Source of the DNA: Hermodice carunculata | Taxonomy: Eukaryota > Annelida > Polychaeta > Eunicida > Amphinomidae | Reading direction: 5' to 3' | Length of the DNA: 64,000 nt | Assembly: GCA_964020975.1 (NCBI GenBank) | Contig: OZ026627.1 | Location: 36,512,533 to 36,576,532 of the forward strand | Shown: positions 1-12,098 of the stretch, one piece after another | How positions within the stretch are numbered: position 1 is the stretch's first letter | Layout: each line of letters starts with the position of its first letter | The notes under the pieces: generated by a model | Told to the model about the DNA's origin: nothing | What the model saw: only the letters and a program-made list of their open reading frames with translations | Database searches by the model: none | Translations under genes and position numbers: made by a program

Positions 1-535
1 GTTATGCCACGAAACTACACGTGTTCTTTACTGCTGTTTGTCTTCATATTTGTATATAATGTATACACGTATACATACTATATTGACAAAAGAGTATCTG
101 CCCGTTATGTCAAATACATCACAGGCAATGCAATATATCTTTAAGCAACATATTCCATAAGTTTAACACAAAATAATTATCTTGGCATACTATGGCCTGC
201 TCTAAAATGCCCCAGGAAAATATATAACAAGATACACATTTAAAAAAAAAAAAAAAAAGGCACACACCATGCTGACTAAATATCAGGCAGGTTGCAAACA
301 TATAGATAAACTGTTATCTCAGGTATGCTGTGGTACAGTTGCAAGACGACTCCAATCAGACGCCTTTGCACTCTCCCGCCCAAAATGCCCTGAAGTGCCA
401 GGATGTGCAAATGTCGTCTGCTGGCCAACTTTTGTCACATTTGGTTTGTTTTGTTTAAATTTTGTAACAAGATTGTAAGACATATTGAAAAAAGAAATCT
501 CATGCTCGAGGTAAACAGCTTTCATTGATGAGCCC
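1..535. other. Unassigned AT-rich DNA
   Basis: No gene or clear mobile element is visible. There is a run of about 18 A near 241-258. Short open frames on both strands lack splice-site or composition support. Confidence 0.5.
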
Positions 536-784
536 TTAACTCTTTGAATTCCAAATGCAACTTAAGTTAAACTACTCACCATTAACTACTCGCAATTATA
601 ACATGGTTGCGAAATAATGCACCTTGTAAAAGACCCTCCATTACAGTACCAGCATGCCTGAAGTTACATACAATATACTAGTCCAAGTCAAGTGTTTTTC
701 CCCATCACGCTTTGGGTGCAATGCAGCCAAAGCGTGCCAGGGAAAACTGTTGACTCTGTCCAACATGTGGCACTGAAGAGCTAA
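536..784 (+). mobile_element. TTAA hairpin element, CTCTTT group (diverged)
   Basis: It begins TTAACTCTTTGAATTCCAA and ends with a decayed inverse near CACTGAAGAGCTAA. Inside are the shared box ending in accagcatgcc (about 652) and a hairpin at about 683-759 whose right arm reads gggaaaactgttgact. Order and spacing match the better preserved copies at 30383-30636 and 41872-42118. I infer a non-autonomous piggyBac-like element from the TTAA ends. No transposase is present. Confidence 0.6.
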
Positions 785-1257
785 TAGCATTGTACCCAGG
801 GTGCACCCAGGAAAGCTGTTGACCCGGTCGTCATGCTGGTGACATCTCCTTAAAACGCAGGGCAGGCTGTTGATCCTGTCTTAATGCTGGTAACATCCCC
901 TTAAAATACAGAGCTAGAAATGACTATATTCATGGTGTACAATGCCAAGTTCCCTGAGAAAGCCTCATATCAACAAAAAAACAGTTTAACAGTTTGAGCT
1001 ATATACAATCAGATTTCACTAATATGACACTGAGATATATCTGACATATCCAGTTAAGGACACAAGTTTTGAGAGACTTAAAGTCAAATTCCTTTTGCTA
1101 TTTGACTGAGTATCTGCAAAATTCAGACATGGAACATATTTTGCAGGGAAGAGATGGTGTCACTGTCATCAGGTTTCACTGCTGTAGCCAACATCCAACT
1201 GCATTGATCACAGCAGAAGAGGGGCCCTGAACTGGGACAATTATTCCTGTCATGAAA
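785..1257. other. Unassigned DNA
   Basis: Degenerate direct similarity to the hairpin right arm recurs near 810-830 and 860-880 (aaagctgttgac-like, then ggctgttgatcctgtc). This may be tandem residue of the preceding element. No gene is visible. Confidence 0.35.
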
Positions 1258-1455
1258 TTAATCCTTTTCCCTTTAAATCAGCTTTCACTGTTTTCAACTA
1301 ATTTCAAAGAGCAATGAAAAAACAATTTGATTGAGAATTGTAGATGGCACCTATCGAGATCACATCCCAGATCAACAGCTTTCCTTGGCATGGGCTGGGC
1401 AATCATGCCAAGGAAAGCTGTTGACTCAGTCCTAATTTAAGAGAGACAGGGTTCA
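1258..1455 (+). mobile_element. TTAA hairpin element, CCCTTTCC group
   Basis: It starts TTAATCCTTTTCCCTTTAAA and ends with a decayed inverse (aagagagacagggttca). The hairpin arms at 1372-1392 and 1404-1424 are perfectly complementary over 21 bp, although the element ends have decayed. The interior (atttcaa...caatgaaaa...tgagaattgta) matches copies at 5647-5885 and 17132-17350. Confidence 0.7.
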
Positions 1456-1746
1456 TTGGCCTCAGTAAATACAGGGGAATAAGACAAACATGTTATCCAC
1501 TGTACATTCTCATTAAACTTTTCAAGTGCTTGTCAATAAGACTGACAACCATCAGGTTGATTTGACCTGGAAAGAATTAAGGTCACATGACACTGTCAAC
1601 CATCACCTCACGGCCACCCATTCCCTCTCATATGACCTCCATCAGGAGACCACCTGCTTAATGTGACCACTTCTTCACCACCTCAGGATTGGTCTCTCCA
1701 ATCGAGAATTTATGCACTTGCTCCCCCCCCCTTCCCGGTTTACTTT

Positions 1747-1895
1747 CTTCCCTTGAGAGGAGGGTGCTTTCTCCTAACCCTATTCCTTTGTCACTATTTT
1801 CCCTTGAAAGGCAGGCACTCTCGGAACCTCCTCCTTTGTCACTCTCTTCCCTCAAAAGGAGGGCAATCACTCATGCACCTCCTCCTTTAATTCTT
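1747..1895. repeat. About 50-bp imperfect tandem repeat, 3 units
   Basis: Three units start near 1751, 1801 and 1849. Each begins cccttgaaagg-like and ends in cctcctcctttgtcac-like sequence. The open frames on both strands here (70-75 codons) are by-products of the pyrimidine-rich unit and are not called as genes. Confidence 0.6.
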
Positions 1896-2498
1896 CATCT
1901 GTAATATCTACGTACTTTTAAAGTCCTTCAATTTTAGCAACCCTATCAGTCATCATTGGATGTCTCTTGAACAGGACGTCACCACCCAGCCAATTAAAAA
2001 AGAAAAGAAAAAAAAAACAACGAAAAACACACAAGGCAAAAAAAAGAGAAGTGCTGACTCAAAAATTTTAAAGGAGTAAACGTGTCAAATTGAGTTGGTT
2101 CAACTTGCGACGGATCTCCTAACATCAAACGGTGACATACCTGGACTCTCCCTGGAGTCCAACTGATGTCCAAATATCATGCTAATTTCTAGCACCTGTG
2201 TCACATTCTTTGTAATTACAGTTTCCCCACCCTTGGCAATTTATCACACTTTAAAGCAGCCCTTAGTTCGGTGAAATGCAGACGTTTCTTCCTTGTAATA
2301 CGATGAGTGATGTCACATGTGTTGACCCCTGCTCTTGTGTTCTAGGGTAATTCATGTGGAAAATGCTTCACCTTTTTAGACCTACATCACAGAAACAGAG
2401 GCACTCTGGCCTACTCCTAATGTAGCATACATTTTAAAAGCAAACTTTCAAAACCCCATCTGCTGGACCACAGCGAAGTCAAATCCTGTTCTGCCTAC

Positions 2499-2629
2499 CT
2501 GACACCCAGGTAACAGCTTGGACCTTTACGTTGTTCACAACTTCTTCGAAATCGTCCCACAAGCTGCGACGGCAATCCATCTCCAAGCCCACCGGCTACA
2601 TTCAGTGCTCCAGCTCCTACTCATTCAAG
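2499..2629. CDS. Candidate exon, strand unresolved
   Basis: This GC-richer segment is open on both strands with usable splice signals on each. On the plus strand, an acceptor (cctacctgacacccag, ending 2510) precedes a 119-nt open stretch beginning NSLDLYVVHNFFEIV and ending before gtaaag at 2630. On the minus strand, an ATG at 2580-2578 with an in-frame stop upstream opens MDCRRSLWDDFEEVVNNVKV and reaches a gtaggc donor at 2498. The plus reading has the better acceptor and the minus reading has a plausible initiator. I do not recognise either peptide. Only one, or neither, can be real. Confidence 0.3.
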
Positions 2630-3700
2630 TAAAGTTTGATATCCATTTAAGAGACTGAGTATGTATGTGTATACTGGAAATATGTATATACAGCCAAAAA
2701 TAAGGCCTGGGCTATTGGAAAACTTGAGCAGAGTAAAGGTCAAACATAAAGCCCATTTATCTAGGTGAGAGAAGTCAAGTATCACCTGGAGTTACTGTGA
2801 AGCTATTAGCCGCTAACCTGCAAACTGCACAACACAGTCTTTACCTGAGACTGCAACAGGCAGTGAAAATTTCAGCAAACTGATCTTCCAGCATCCCTCA
2901 CCAGATGTTGTAAAGAGGAAAAACATCCTGCATTTTAACTCATTTATTCCTAAAAACTTTTTCCTTCCTCACAAGAAAATCCCAAGGAGAAATTTCAAAG
3001 CTATGGAAAGACATATACATGTATACAATGTATATATATAAGCACATTTATATGCATGTGTTTATGTTTGCGTCTATATCCGTATCCAGATCCATATTTA
3101 CATGTATATCTATATGGAAGCCAGATCACTTAGATCACAGTGGCAAAAAATCACATTCTGTGTTGAGCTCATGCATGTGGAATACCTTAATACATAAAAT
3201 CATAACCTGTATATAACATCAGATACTAAAAAGTCTGGGAGGGTAGCTCAAGATAAGAGTGTTTCATAACAGACCACAGATGCTGACTTGGCATTCTCTC
3301 AAAATATGGGAAAGGGTTAAGTGATTAATCTTAATTAAAACTGAGATTGTTTATTTATTTTTTTTTCAACCCTTGGAGGCAAAGTGCAGTAGCTGCTGTA
3401 GCATTTAGTGTTGCTTTTTCTTATACTACACCTTTGATGTATTTCTCAAGTGATTGGTCCATCAGTGACACACGTTCACCTGTGCAAACTAGCATCCATC
3501 TTTCTCCCTAATTCATCACTTTTCCTTCAACCTGCTAATAAAAATTAATAGAAAGATAAAAGTTTGTACATTTATGATACATTGTCCATAATGTACAGGC
3601 TGCAACTCTTGTATTAATTGATGTGTACAGGCTGTTCTTCTTTATTTTTTCTTTTGTAAAAAAATTTATATGAAATTTGTAAGAAATACTCTATGGGATA
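2630..3700. other. Unassigned DNA
   Basis: AT-rich sequence with short TA/ATGT-rich stretches (3010-3110). No supported gene or element. Confidence 0.45.
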
Positions 3701-3713
3701 CACATGTGCCCTT

Positions 3714-3785
3714 GGGCAACAATTTTCCTTGGCATAATCGGAGTACATTTTACCCAGACTCCACCAGGAAAGCTGTAAGCTCAGT
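3714..3785. repeat. Isolated hairpin of the TTAA element type (relic)
   Basis: A left arm aacaattttccttggca and a right arm ccaggaaagctgtaagctc flank a short spacer. This is the conserved hairpin of the TTAA elements. The rest of the element is not recognisable, and a second element starts just downstream at 3805. Confidence 0.45.
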
Positions 3786-3804
3786 CTGCTTTGACCAGGA
3801 ATGG

Positions 3805-4054
3805 TTGAACTCTTTCAGTGCCAATCAAGTCTTAAGTCGATCTACTTCAGTCAGACTAGTCTGAACTGTCATAAGGATCCCAGATTTGTATTCCTCGTAA
3901 AAAGACCGTTCATTCAAGTACCAGCATGCCTATAGTTCCGGATAAGATATCCCAGGTCTGAGCTGCTTTTCTCTGCAAGCAGTGGGTGCATTGTACCCAA
4001 TGCATGCCGAGAAAAGTTGTTGGCTCAGTCCAAAATTTGGCACATAAAGATTTG
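3805..4054 (+). mobile_element. TTAA hairpin element, CTCTTT group
   Basis: It starts TTGAACTCTTTCAGTGCCAA, with the TTAA decayed to TTGAA. It contains aagtcgatctacttcagtca, the shared box ending accagcatgcct at about 3930, and a hairpin at about 3957-4024, and it ends near tttggcacataaaga. It closely matches 30383-30636 and 41872-42118. The overlapping ~100-155 codon open frames extend outside it and have no other support. Confidence 0.7.
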
Positions 4055-4814
4055 AAATACATGACAAGTAACCTTGCTGTTTCAAAGAAAACCCAGTTAC
4101 CTCTCCGCCTCTGTGTCCCATGTAGGTCTGACAATACATTGCCCGCCATACCCTCTGCAAGTTTTGTGACTTTGACAGACCTGGGGAGCACATTTGCCTT
4201 AAATCCAAGAAAAAATTTCCCACACACATTAAAAAGGAATGACAAATTCAACAGTCTCCCTCTAGCCAAGCTCACCTCACAAAACACCACCCTAGGCCTC
4301 AAAGTCAGGCAGACAGTGCCGATGTCTGTCATACTGTCCCTCAAAAAAGGCCACTTTACCACACGCACTGAAGACACTATTCCCCTGCAAAAGGTGCAAG
4401 CCTAGTAAAGTGGGACCACAGTATTTTGTGTATTTTTTCATTGGGTCTTCTCTGCAGAACTACAGCAGACAGTCGTGTGACATGTACAATGAGATGTACA
4501 TGTAGGCTTGACATGTATCAACTTGTTGCCTTTTCCCCAAGCAAACTTCTGCAAAATACAGAAAAAAATCCCTTGCGATTTAAGTTACTCATAGTATCAA
4601 GTTTCCCAGTACACCAGCTAGCAAATTGTGCATGTCAGTTTGGACATAATAACTTCAAAAGAGAAAGCTAAAGAAAACATATTGAAAAGAGAATAACTGG
4701 CATCCTAAATGGATTTATTTGTCTCTGTTTAATAAGAAAAAGAGTAGAAAAAAATTAAGATAAATGACAAAGAAAAAAGTACCTGAATCTCAGGTTTCTG
4801 CCTGCTCAAACCTA
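4055..4814. other. Unassigned DNA
   Basis: Plus and minus open frames of up to 155 codons span 3910-4405. They straddle the element boundary and show no recognisable domain. I see no supported gene. Confidence 0.35.
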
Positions 4815-5065
4815 TTAACTCCTCCGACCTCAGACCCTGATATTTTCATAGTTCCAGCCCGAATTAAGTTTGAGTATGCAAACTTTAATTCTTCATGAAA
4901 AAGAACATTCATTTAAGTCCCAACATGCCTTGCCCATAGACAGTGGGTTCTGCACTGCCTGGCAAGTCATGCTACTGCTGCAACAAGGCCACAGAGGCAT
5001 GACTCCCCAGCCAAATGCAGAAGCCAATGACCCTTGGATTTACCATCAGGATATTCATGGGTTAA
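4815..5065 (+). mobile_element. TTAA hairpin element, CTCATTCC group (diverged)
   Basis: TTAACTCCTCC at the left and catGGGTTAA at the right bound the box attcttcatgaaaaagaac...cccaacatgcc. The decayed hairpin uses tgcctggcaagtcatgct as its left arm and aggcatgactccccagcc on the right. The layout and hairpin sequence match the intact copy at 18186-18436, not the gtcaacagctttcc groups. Confidence 0.6.
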
Positions 5066-5124
5066 TCAACAAACAGCCGCATGTGGCTACACTTCTGGCA
5101 ACTTTTCATTTTTCTTTATGACAG

Positions 5125-5255
5125 CCTTTCCTCTGAAGATGGGAATCGTGAAATCAGACCGAACCTGGTTTTAATAACTGGAACTACAGCCCCAGAAAGC
5201 AGGACAAAGTTCACGTCTCATCCTTTTTACCTCCGAATGATAAATGGGAAATCAG
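5125..5255 (+). CDS. Candidate internal exon of an unidentified host gene
   Basis: A 131-nt stretch lies between a good acceptor (tttttctttatgacag, ending 5124) and a donor (TCAG followed by gtaaag at 5256). Only one of the three plus frames is open: one leading nucleotide, 43 codons and one trailing nucleotide. The peptide includes LSSEDGNREIRPNLVLITGT followed by TAPESRTKFTSHPFYLRMI, a mixed, protein-like composition without low complexity. I do not recognise the family. It lies 60 bp after a TTAA element. The next comparable plus-strand candidate is far away at 25383-25542, so the two cannot be assumed to belong to one gene. Confidence 0.5.
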
Positions 5256-5646
5256 GTAAAGATATATTATTCTGCAAATGATTATCTTCTGTCATCTTTT
5301 GACATCTCTTGCATAAAGACTAAACCTTATGCTGGGTCTGGCTGTCCAGTTGCCATGCTAACAAGGTCAAAGGTCAACACAGGTAACTTATGGGATGCAA
5401 GATTATGATCAGTAACAGTTGTTTGAATCTCATCTTAGAAACTAAGCAGGCAATTTCCAGGTGTATCCAGGAAATGCCGAACCTATGCTCTGGACTTGTC
5501 TACTATTACTGAACCAAGGTAAACTGCCCATCAAAGGAGGCATGAAGCGGTAGAAACCAGAATCCAAACTGGCTGTTGCACAAAAAAAAGTCATAAACTA
5601 CACAAAAAAATGCAATGATTTGTTCAGTTCAAGTGCATAAACTACA
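5256..5646. other. Unassigned DNA
   Basis: Presumably intron if the upstream exon is real. No repeat or second exon is visible. Confidence 0.35.
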
Positions 5647-5885
5647 TTAACCCTTTCCCCCTTAAACCAGCCAAAACCAGCTGGTGGTCAAATGTTGTCT
5701 GCTTCAGTGTTTTTAAATAATTTCAACAGTTATGAAAAACAATTTGACTGAGAAATGTACATGAGACTTATCAAGATCACATCCCCGAGGTCAACAGCTT
5801 TCTTTGGCATGGGTTGGGCACTTAGTGCCCAACCCATGCCAAGGAAAGCTGTTGACTCAGTCTTAATTCAAGGGGGAAAGGGTAA
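5647..5885 (+). mobile_element. TTAA hairpin element, CCCTTTCC group (well preserved)
   Basis: The termini are TTAACCCTTTCCCCCTTAA and the inverse aattcaagggggaaagggtaa. The hairpin arms are 5790-5821 and 5825-5856. They are 32 nt each with one mismatch and a 3-nt loop, read gtcaacagctttctttggca inward, and include gttgggcac at the tip. The left two-thirds contains aaccagctggtggtcaaatg and tgaaaaacaatttgactgag, as in copies at 17132-17350 and 43862-44076 (inverted). No coding capacity is present. Confidence 0.8.
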
Positions 5886-7810
5886 AGTTGTAAACATTTG
5901 CTTCATTTGAAATGTACTTCTCTGCTATAATCAAAAATCTTTTTAGAAAAAATCAAAAACATTTATACTGATCTTCAAGATTTTTTAATGCTTAACTGGT
6001 AATTTAAGTTTGAAAATATTTTTGACTGCTGCATATTTTAAGTTTATGCTTTTAGGTCTCTAGCTTGTCATATGTATATCTTTTAGCAAAAATATTTGGT
6101 GAAATTTGTGTATTTATATATCTGCCCTACTTTGCAAAAGATAATTGCAATGGTGCAAACTGGACCAACTACTGTACCTAGTGTACAATAACTGACTGTG
6201 CGCTATTGAGGCAAACAGCCATAGATGGCTGAGGCTTCCTCCAGAGGTTATGATGCATTATGCGTCTCATTATGAACGGAACAAAGTGCATGTACTTACC
6301 ATTTTGAACCTACCATGAAAAACTGCTGATATGGGATTCATATGCTCGTGTGTTTACATTTCAATTGTGGCCTGTCTTGATGAGTCAAACTGCTGTCATG
6401 ATTTGGGTTTGAAATCAAGAGACTATTTCTATGAATAGGGTAGGTTGGCAGCAGATGGCAGCACTGCTTACACAGCACCTGGTTGGCACCCTCAAGCTTG
6501 CAGGTGGAGACATCTGGAGGATAAACAAATCTAGCTCCTCTCATTGGTCAGCTGTTATGATGCATCACTTCCTGTCAGCAGTTCCCGGCAGGAAGTGATG
6601 CGTCATGAAGAGGGAGTTTTTCTAGCATCCCTATTTATACTACTTTCCAGACAGGGGAAATCCAGAATAGGTGTCTCTCAGGGTCAGTGGATGTGAACTG
6701 AATGGGATGCTGGAAGGATGAAGTAACTTCAGGGCTATACCAATTCCCTGGATAGGGACCAGGAAGAATGTACTCTACTTTTCCTTGCTCCCAAGCCAAT
6801 AGACAGAACGCTTTATAGTTTTCATTTAAATTAAACCCTATTAAATTTTGGAGCTTGCATACTATGGGAAAAATTGGCTGAAACTAAGTAGCAACAATAA
6901 ATATTTAGGATTAGAGTGAACAACAAATTTATTTTCCCATAATTAATATTGAGGCCACAAGGCAAGCTCTATGTTGCAATTTGCAGGTCAGTAACAAAGT
7001 TACCAAATAGAAATATACAGTATCACATGTTCTAGATGTTCTTTCCCGACAGCAAGGCAAAGTCTCATTGTTTATGGACATCACATAATATTAAATGCTT
7101 GAAACGCTGGATCTAAAATAACTTGGAAACTGTGGGAATGTCAGGACAGTCAACTTGACATTCATTAAGAAGCAAGTTGTATTTGATTGACTATTAAATA
7201 CTTCTAAAATGTTACATCTTTCATTGGCTCTGTCATGTGTTTTATCATTGTTCATGGTTTGACTGTTAAACTCGCACTAAAACGGATGTTGATTTGGCAG
7301 TCAGTTAATATCTACTACTTGGACAAAACTGAGAATTATTTCTGACTTTCCAGTCGAGCCTAAGTACAGTTAGGCTCGACTGGAAAGTCCGAAACTAATT
7401 CTATTATCAAGCTATTCAAGTCTGGGGAGAAAAACTTGTCTCGCTCTGATTTTTACCTCTGCACAGGCTATATATTCAATTGTTGCCTTGCCAAGCAAGT
7501 GTGCGGCTGCCAAGTGCAAAGCTATTCCCTCATTTAAATATAAACACCAGCCATGCCTGCTGCCAGCAGAAAGTGGTCTTAACTTGCAGGTGGTCTTAAA
7601 ATACTGCACATGTAAAATCTTTATAGGAATTGAGTCAAACAGTGCCATGAAGGGCAATCTTGAAAAGATCTGCAGTCTCTCAAGAAAGGTGGTCTCTAGA
7701 GCAAGTAGAACAGTCGAGTGGTCCAACTCCTGTGAGACCCCCGGGTGAGAGCTCCCCACACCCACAACAGGCCACTTCTTTGTGCATCAATTGTAGTATT
7801 TTCATTTTAT

Positions 7811-7846
<36 letters not shown>

Positions 7847-8253
7847 CTTCCCAAAAAGAGGCAAGTGTTCAAAACAAAGAGACACTGAGCTTTTGTACAT
7901 CAATCTAATAAAGCAAATATCTTTCAGCAGGAGAAATGTCCAGGAGATATGGAGCTGTGGACTTCTTGCTGGTATTGCTATTTTAGAGTTAACAAACTGT
8001 GCAGTTCCATGACTCAACTATCAATCAAGTCGATGATATATCACATATTCTCAGCAAAACCATATTCTCACCTTTACACATAGGTACATAAATTTGTCCA
8101 AGTGTCAAGATAACATATGTTTTTCATCATTTTTTTTTTATCGTTATTGGTCCTACCTGTTTATGTTGCTGTAAATAATGAATGTGCGTTCAATCTCATG
8201 AAATGTTTTGAAAATATCAGGACCAATGTAATGCAAAGCAGGACCATCGCATG
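5886..8253. other. Unassigned DNA with small fragments
   Basis: Short motifs of the GGTCTC-type MITEs recur (aagtggtcttaacttgcagg near 7560, gtctctcaagaaaggtggtc near 7677), suggesting decayed copies. An inverted repeat of about 20 bp lies at 7352-7390 (ctttccagtcgagccta and its complement). The overlapping 117-codon minus and 86-codon plus frames at 7412-7765 lack splice-site or domain support. Confidence 0.4.
7811..7844. repeat. (CA)n microsatellite
   Basis: An uninterrupted run of CA dinucleotides directly visible in the sequence. Confidence 0.95.
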
Positions 8254-8594
8254 TACAGTGAAACCTCGTTATAATGACAAAATCCTTTCCTTGGAAAATG
8301 TGTCAGATATCTGGATATGTCAGATAAATGAGTCATAGAGCAAGGGAATTGGACTTTTTGTCTCTGTAAATTTACTGATTTACCCTGCATCTGTAAAAAC
8401 TGAACATCAAATGTCATATGGTTACTAAGAAAAAAAAGTTTTGTCATTTTCATTTAATCTTGTTAATGCTAAATCTTAACAAGCCTTTAAGCCCCCTCCC
8501 CCCCCCCCCCCAGGACTTTTTGTCTCTGTAAACTTGTGTCATTAAGTGAATATGTCAGATATCTGAGTGTCATTATAATGAGGTTTACACTGTA
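8254..8594. mobile_element. TA-flanked MITE with CAGTGAAACCTCGTTATAATG ends
   Basis: The left end TACAGTGAAACCTCGTTATA is matched in inverse by cattataatgaggtttacac and tgta at the right, giving about 22-bp terminal inverted repeats with TA at both edges. This is typical of non-autonomous Tc1/mariner or pogo derivatives. Subterminal gtcagatatctg motifs recur at both ends. A second partial copy of its interior lies at about 8925-9080. Confidence 0.7.
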
Positions 8595-8924
8595 GTTGTA
8601 TGAAAACTTGAAAAAAAAAAAAATTTCATTTCACTTCGTTTTTTGGGGGGGGGGGAGGGCGCTACCATGAATTTTCCCAGTCCCAGTGGGTTGTATTGTG
8701 AAAAGCATCATCTGTCAGTCAATACTTGTCATTAGCTAATCTTTATTGTCTCATTTTTTTTTGGGGGGGGGGGGGTGATTTTGAAAGCATTTTCCTTTCA
8801 GGTTGTCCTGTCCAATTGATGTTCACAACGATAATATCTCAAAAATGCCTGAATTAATTTTGCTCTCATTTGGTACACATGTACATGTACATTATCTGGT
8901 TTCGATGAACTGATATTTTTTCTA

Positions 8925-9100
8925 ATTTACCCTGAATCTGTAAAAACTGAACATCAAATGTCATATGGTTATGAAGATAAAAAAGTTTTGTCATTTTCAT
9001 TTAATCTTCATAACGCTAAATCTTAACAAGCCTTTCAGCCCCCTCTTGTTAACGCTAAATCTTAACAAGCCTTTAAGCCCCCCACCCCCCACCCACCCCC
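8925..9100. repeat. Partial second copy of the 8254-8594 MITE interior
   Basis: The segment with aactgaacatcaaatgtcat, then gttttgtcattttcatttaa and cttaacaagcctttcagccc, repeats 8396-8492. The last 40 bp (aacgctaaatcttaacaagc) is itself duplicated in tandem at 9048-9078. Confidence 0.65.
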
Positions 9101-9544
9101 ATGGTATCCTTACATCGTGATAATGTCCATGCACTACCACTGAGTACCTGACAGTGCTGTCCAGCTGAAAATCTCTGTAGCAGACTTTTCTTTCCTTGTA
9201 GTATTTTTGTTACTGCTCTTCATGAGAAACACTAATTTTGGAGAAAATTTGTAGCAATTTTGAAGAGCTTTGTAGCAAAATTCTGCTACAATGCTCCAGT
9301 TGGACAGCCCGCCTGATATTCTATGGAAAATCTTGACCTAATTTTTGACAGTTGTGACCTACTTATTGGATAGATGTTTTGTCTTAATTTTGAAATTTGG
9401 TCCAATTATAATACATAGAGTCTTAAGGAGCATCACATGACTAAGATGGGCCGAGAAAATTTCTGTGTCACTGTGACCTATATACCAGCTATTCTTACCT
9501 ATTTTCTGACTACAACATGCATAATGATATGCAGGTCGTTTACA

Positions 9545-10258
9545 GGAGGACTGTGGCAGTCCTGTGCTCAGCCGATCTTAGAGGCTCAAATGGAAGTGGT
9601 CCTGTGAACTTCAGAAAGATATCAAGGTCACCTTCATTTGAGACCATCAACAGTGCTGCTGACATGAACATATCCCGTTACTGATTCCTCAGATATTTGA
9701 TAATTTGTTGCAGCACCGCCATGTAGTGAACAAATTTGGACGAAATCAAGCCCACATACATTGTGGATATGTGTGGTCTTGTTGGAGATCAAGTCCCATG
9801 TACATTCTGTGTAAGTCTCACAAGGATCCAACTAACGGTTTGGTAGAAAAAGTCAAGAAAAGTAAAAACACACAAAAATTATGTAAAAAGTTAAAAAATA
9901 ATCATAATGCCACATACCTGTTGAACGAATTAAGGTCTGGAGCTCCCTAGAGGTGTTCCTATGCAATTTCAAAGCAATTGGCTTGGCGGTTTCAGAGAAG
10001 ATTTTTTAAAATTCTGCCAAAAAATAAACAAAAAAAATCATAAAAATTCCAAAAATCACTAGAGCATGACCATCTGAGCAAAATTGGAAAAGAATCACCC
10101 AAGGTGCATTCCAACAAAGTTTCAATTCAATCTGAATGACAGCTTTGAAGAACGAATTGAAAATGTTAATTGACAGATGGACACCACCTCCGATGACGAA
10201 AGATGATCAAAGGACCATAAGATAAGCTCAGCTAACTGACAAATCAGCTGAGCTAAAA
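9545..10258 (+). mobile_element. Helitron-like non-autonomous element ending in hairpin and CTAA
   Basis: The left part starts around tcctgtgctcagccgatctt (9557) and recurs at about 33006 and 35864. The right end is a short hairpin (agctcagct...tcagctgagct, 10225-10254) ending GAGCTAA at 10256. The same terminal hairpin closes elements at 12098 and 37852. A 3' hairpin followed by CTRR is the Helitron signature. The 5' TC start and A/T target are not verified, so the superfamily is inferred. No helicase/Rep coding is present. Confidence 0.5.
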
Positions 10259-11556
<1,298 letters not shown>

Positions 11557-11829
11557 GCCTCTAGCCCCACTCTGGAATGAAATTCACCTCTGTAATTTAT
11601 TTGCACCAGATTATGGCTCAACTCCATTTCTCTCATTCAAAATGTTTCCTATGTAACCCAAACCTACCAACTGTATCAAATTTGAGGAGGATCATGCGGA
11701 TGTTACTTGTAAAAATATACAACAATGAATGAGTGAATGAATTAATAGGAAACTAGACATAACTTCAATGCAAGCGTTGACTGAAGGGTCTACCATTTGC
11801 TCAAATCAAGTCATGGTGACACCAAAATC

Positions 11830-12098
11830 TGATCAGTTCATCTTGACAGATAAGGTAAGCATATTGCCAAATTTGAGCAAAATGCATGGAGACATTCTGT
11901 AGATATCACGGTAAGGAGAATGTGCACATCCAGATGGACATCTGGACGGATGGATGGACAAACCAAAAACAGAAAGGGTCCCCCCATGGGGCGGACCCTT
12001 AAAAATGTGAAATTGATGCAAGATGGATGGGCCACAGACAGACACTGGATGACTGATCATCCTATAAGCTCAGCTGACTTGTCAGTCAGCTGAGCTAA
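11830..12098 (+). mobile_element. Helitron-like element, 3' portion
   Basis: It ends with the hairpin at 12068-12095 (gctcagctgac...gtcagctgagc) and CTAA at 12095-12098, as in 10256 and 37852. Upstream are short gatgg/gacag runs (11930-11960). A second 12-14 bp palindromic segment (agggtccccccatgg...ggaccct) lies at 11978-11999. The left boundary is not clear. Confidence 0.45.

Noticed and set aside
7412-7765. 117-codon minus frame
   Set aside because: It overlaps MITE fragments and an opposite-strand frame; no motif or splice support.
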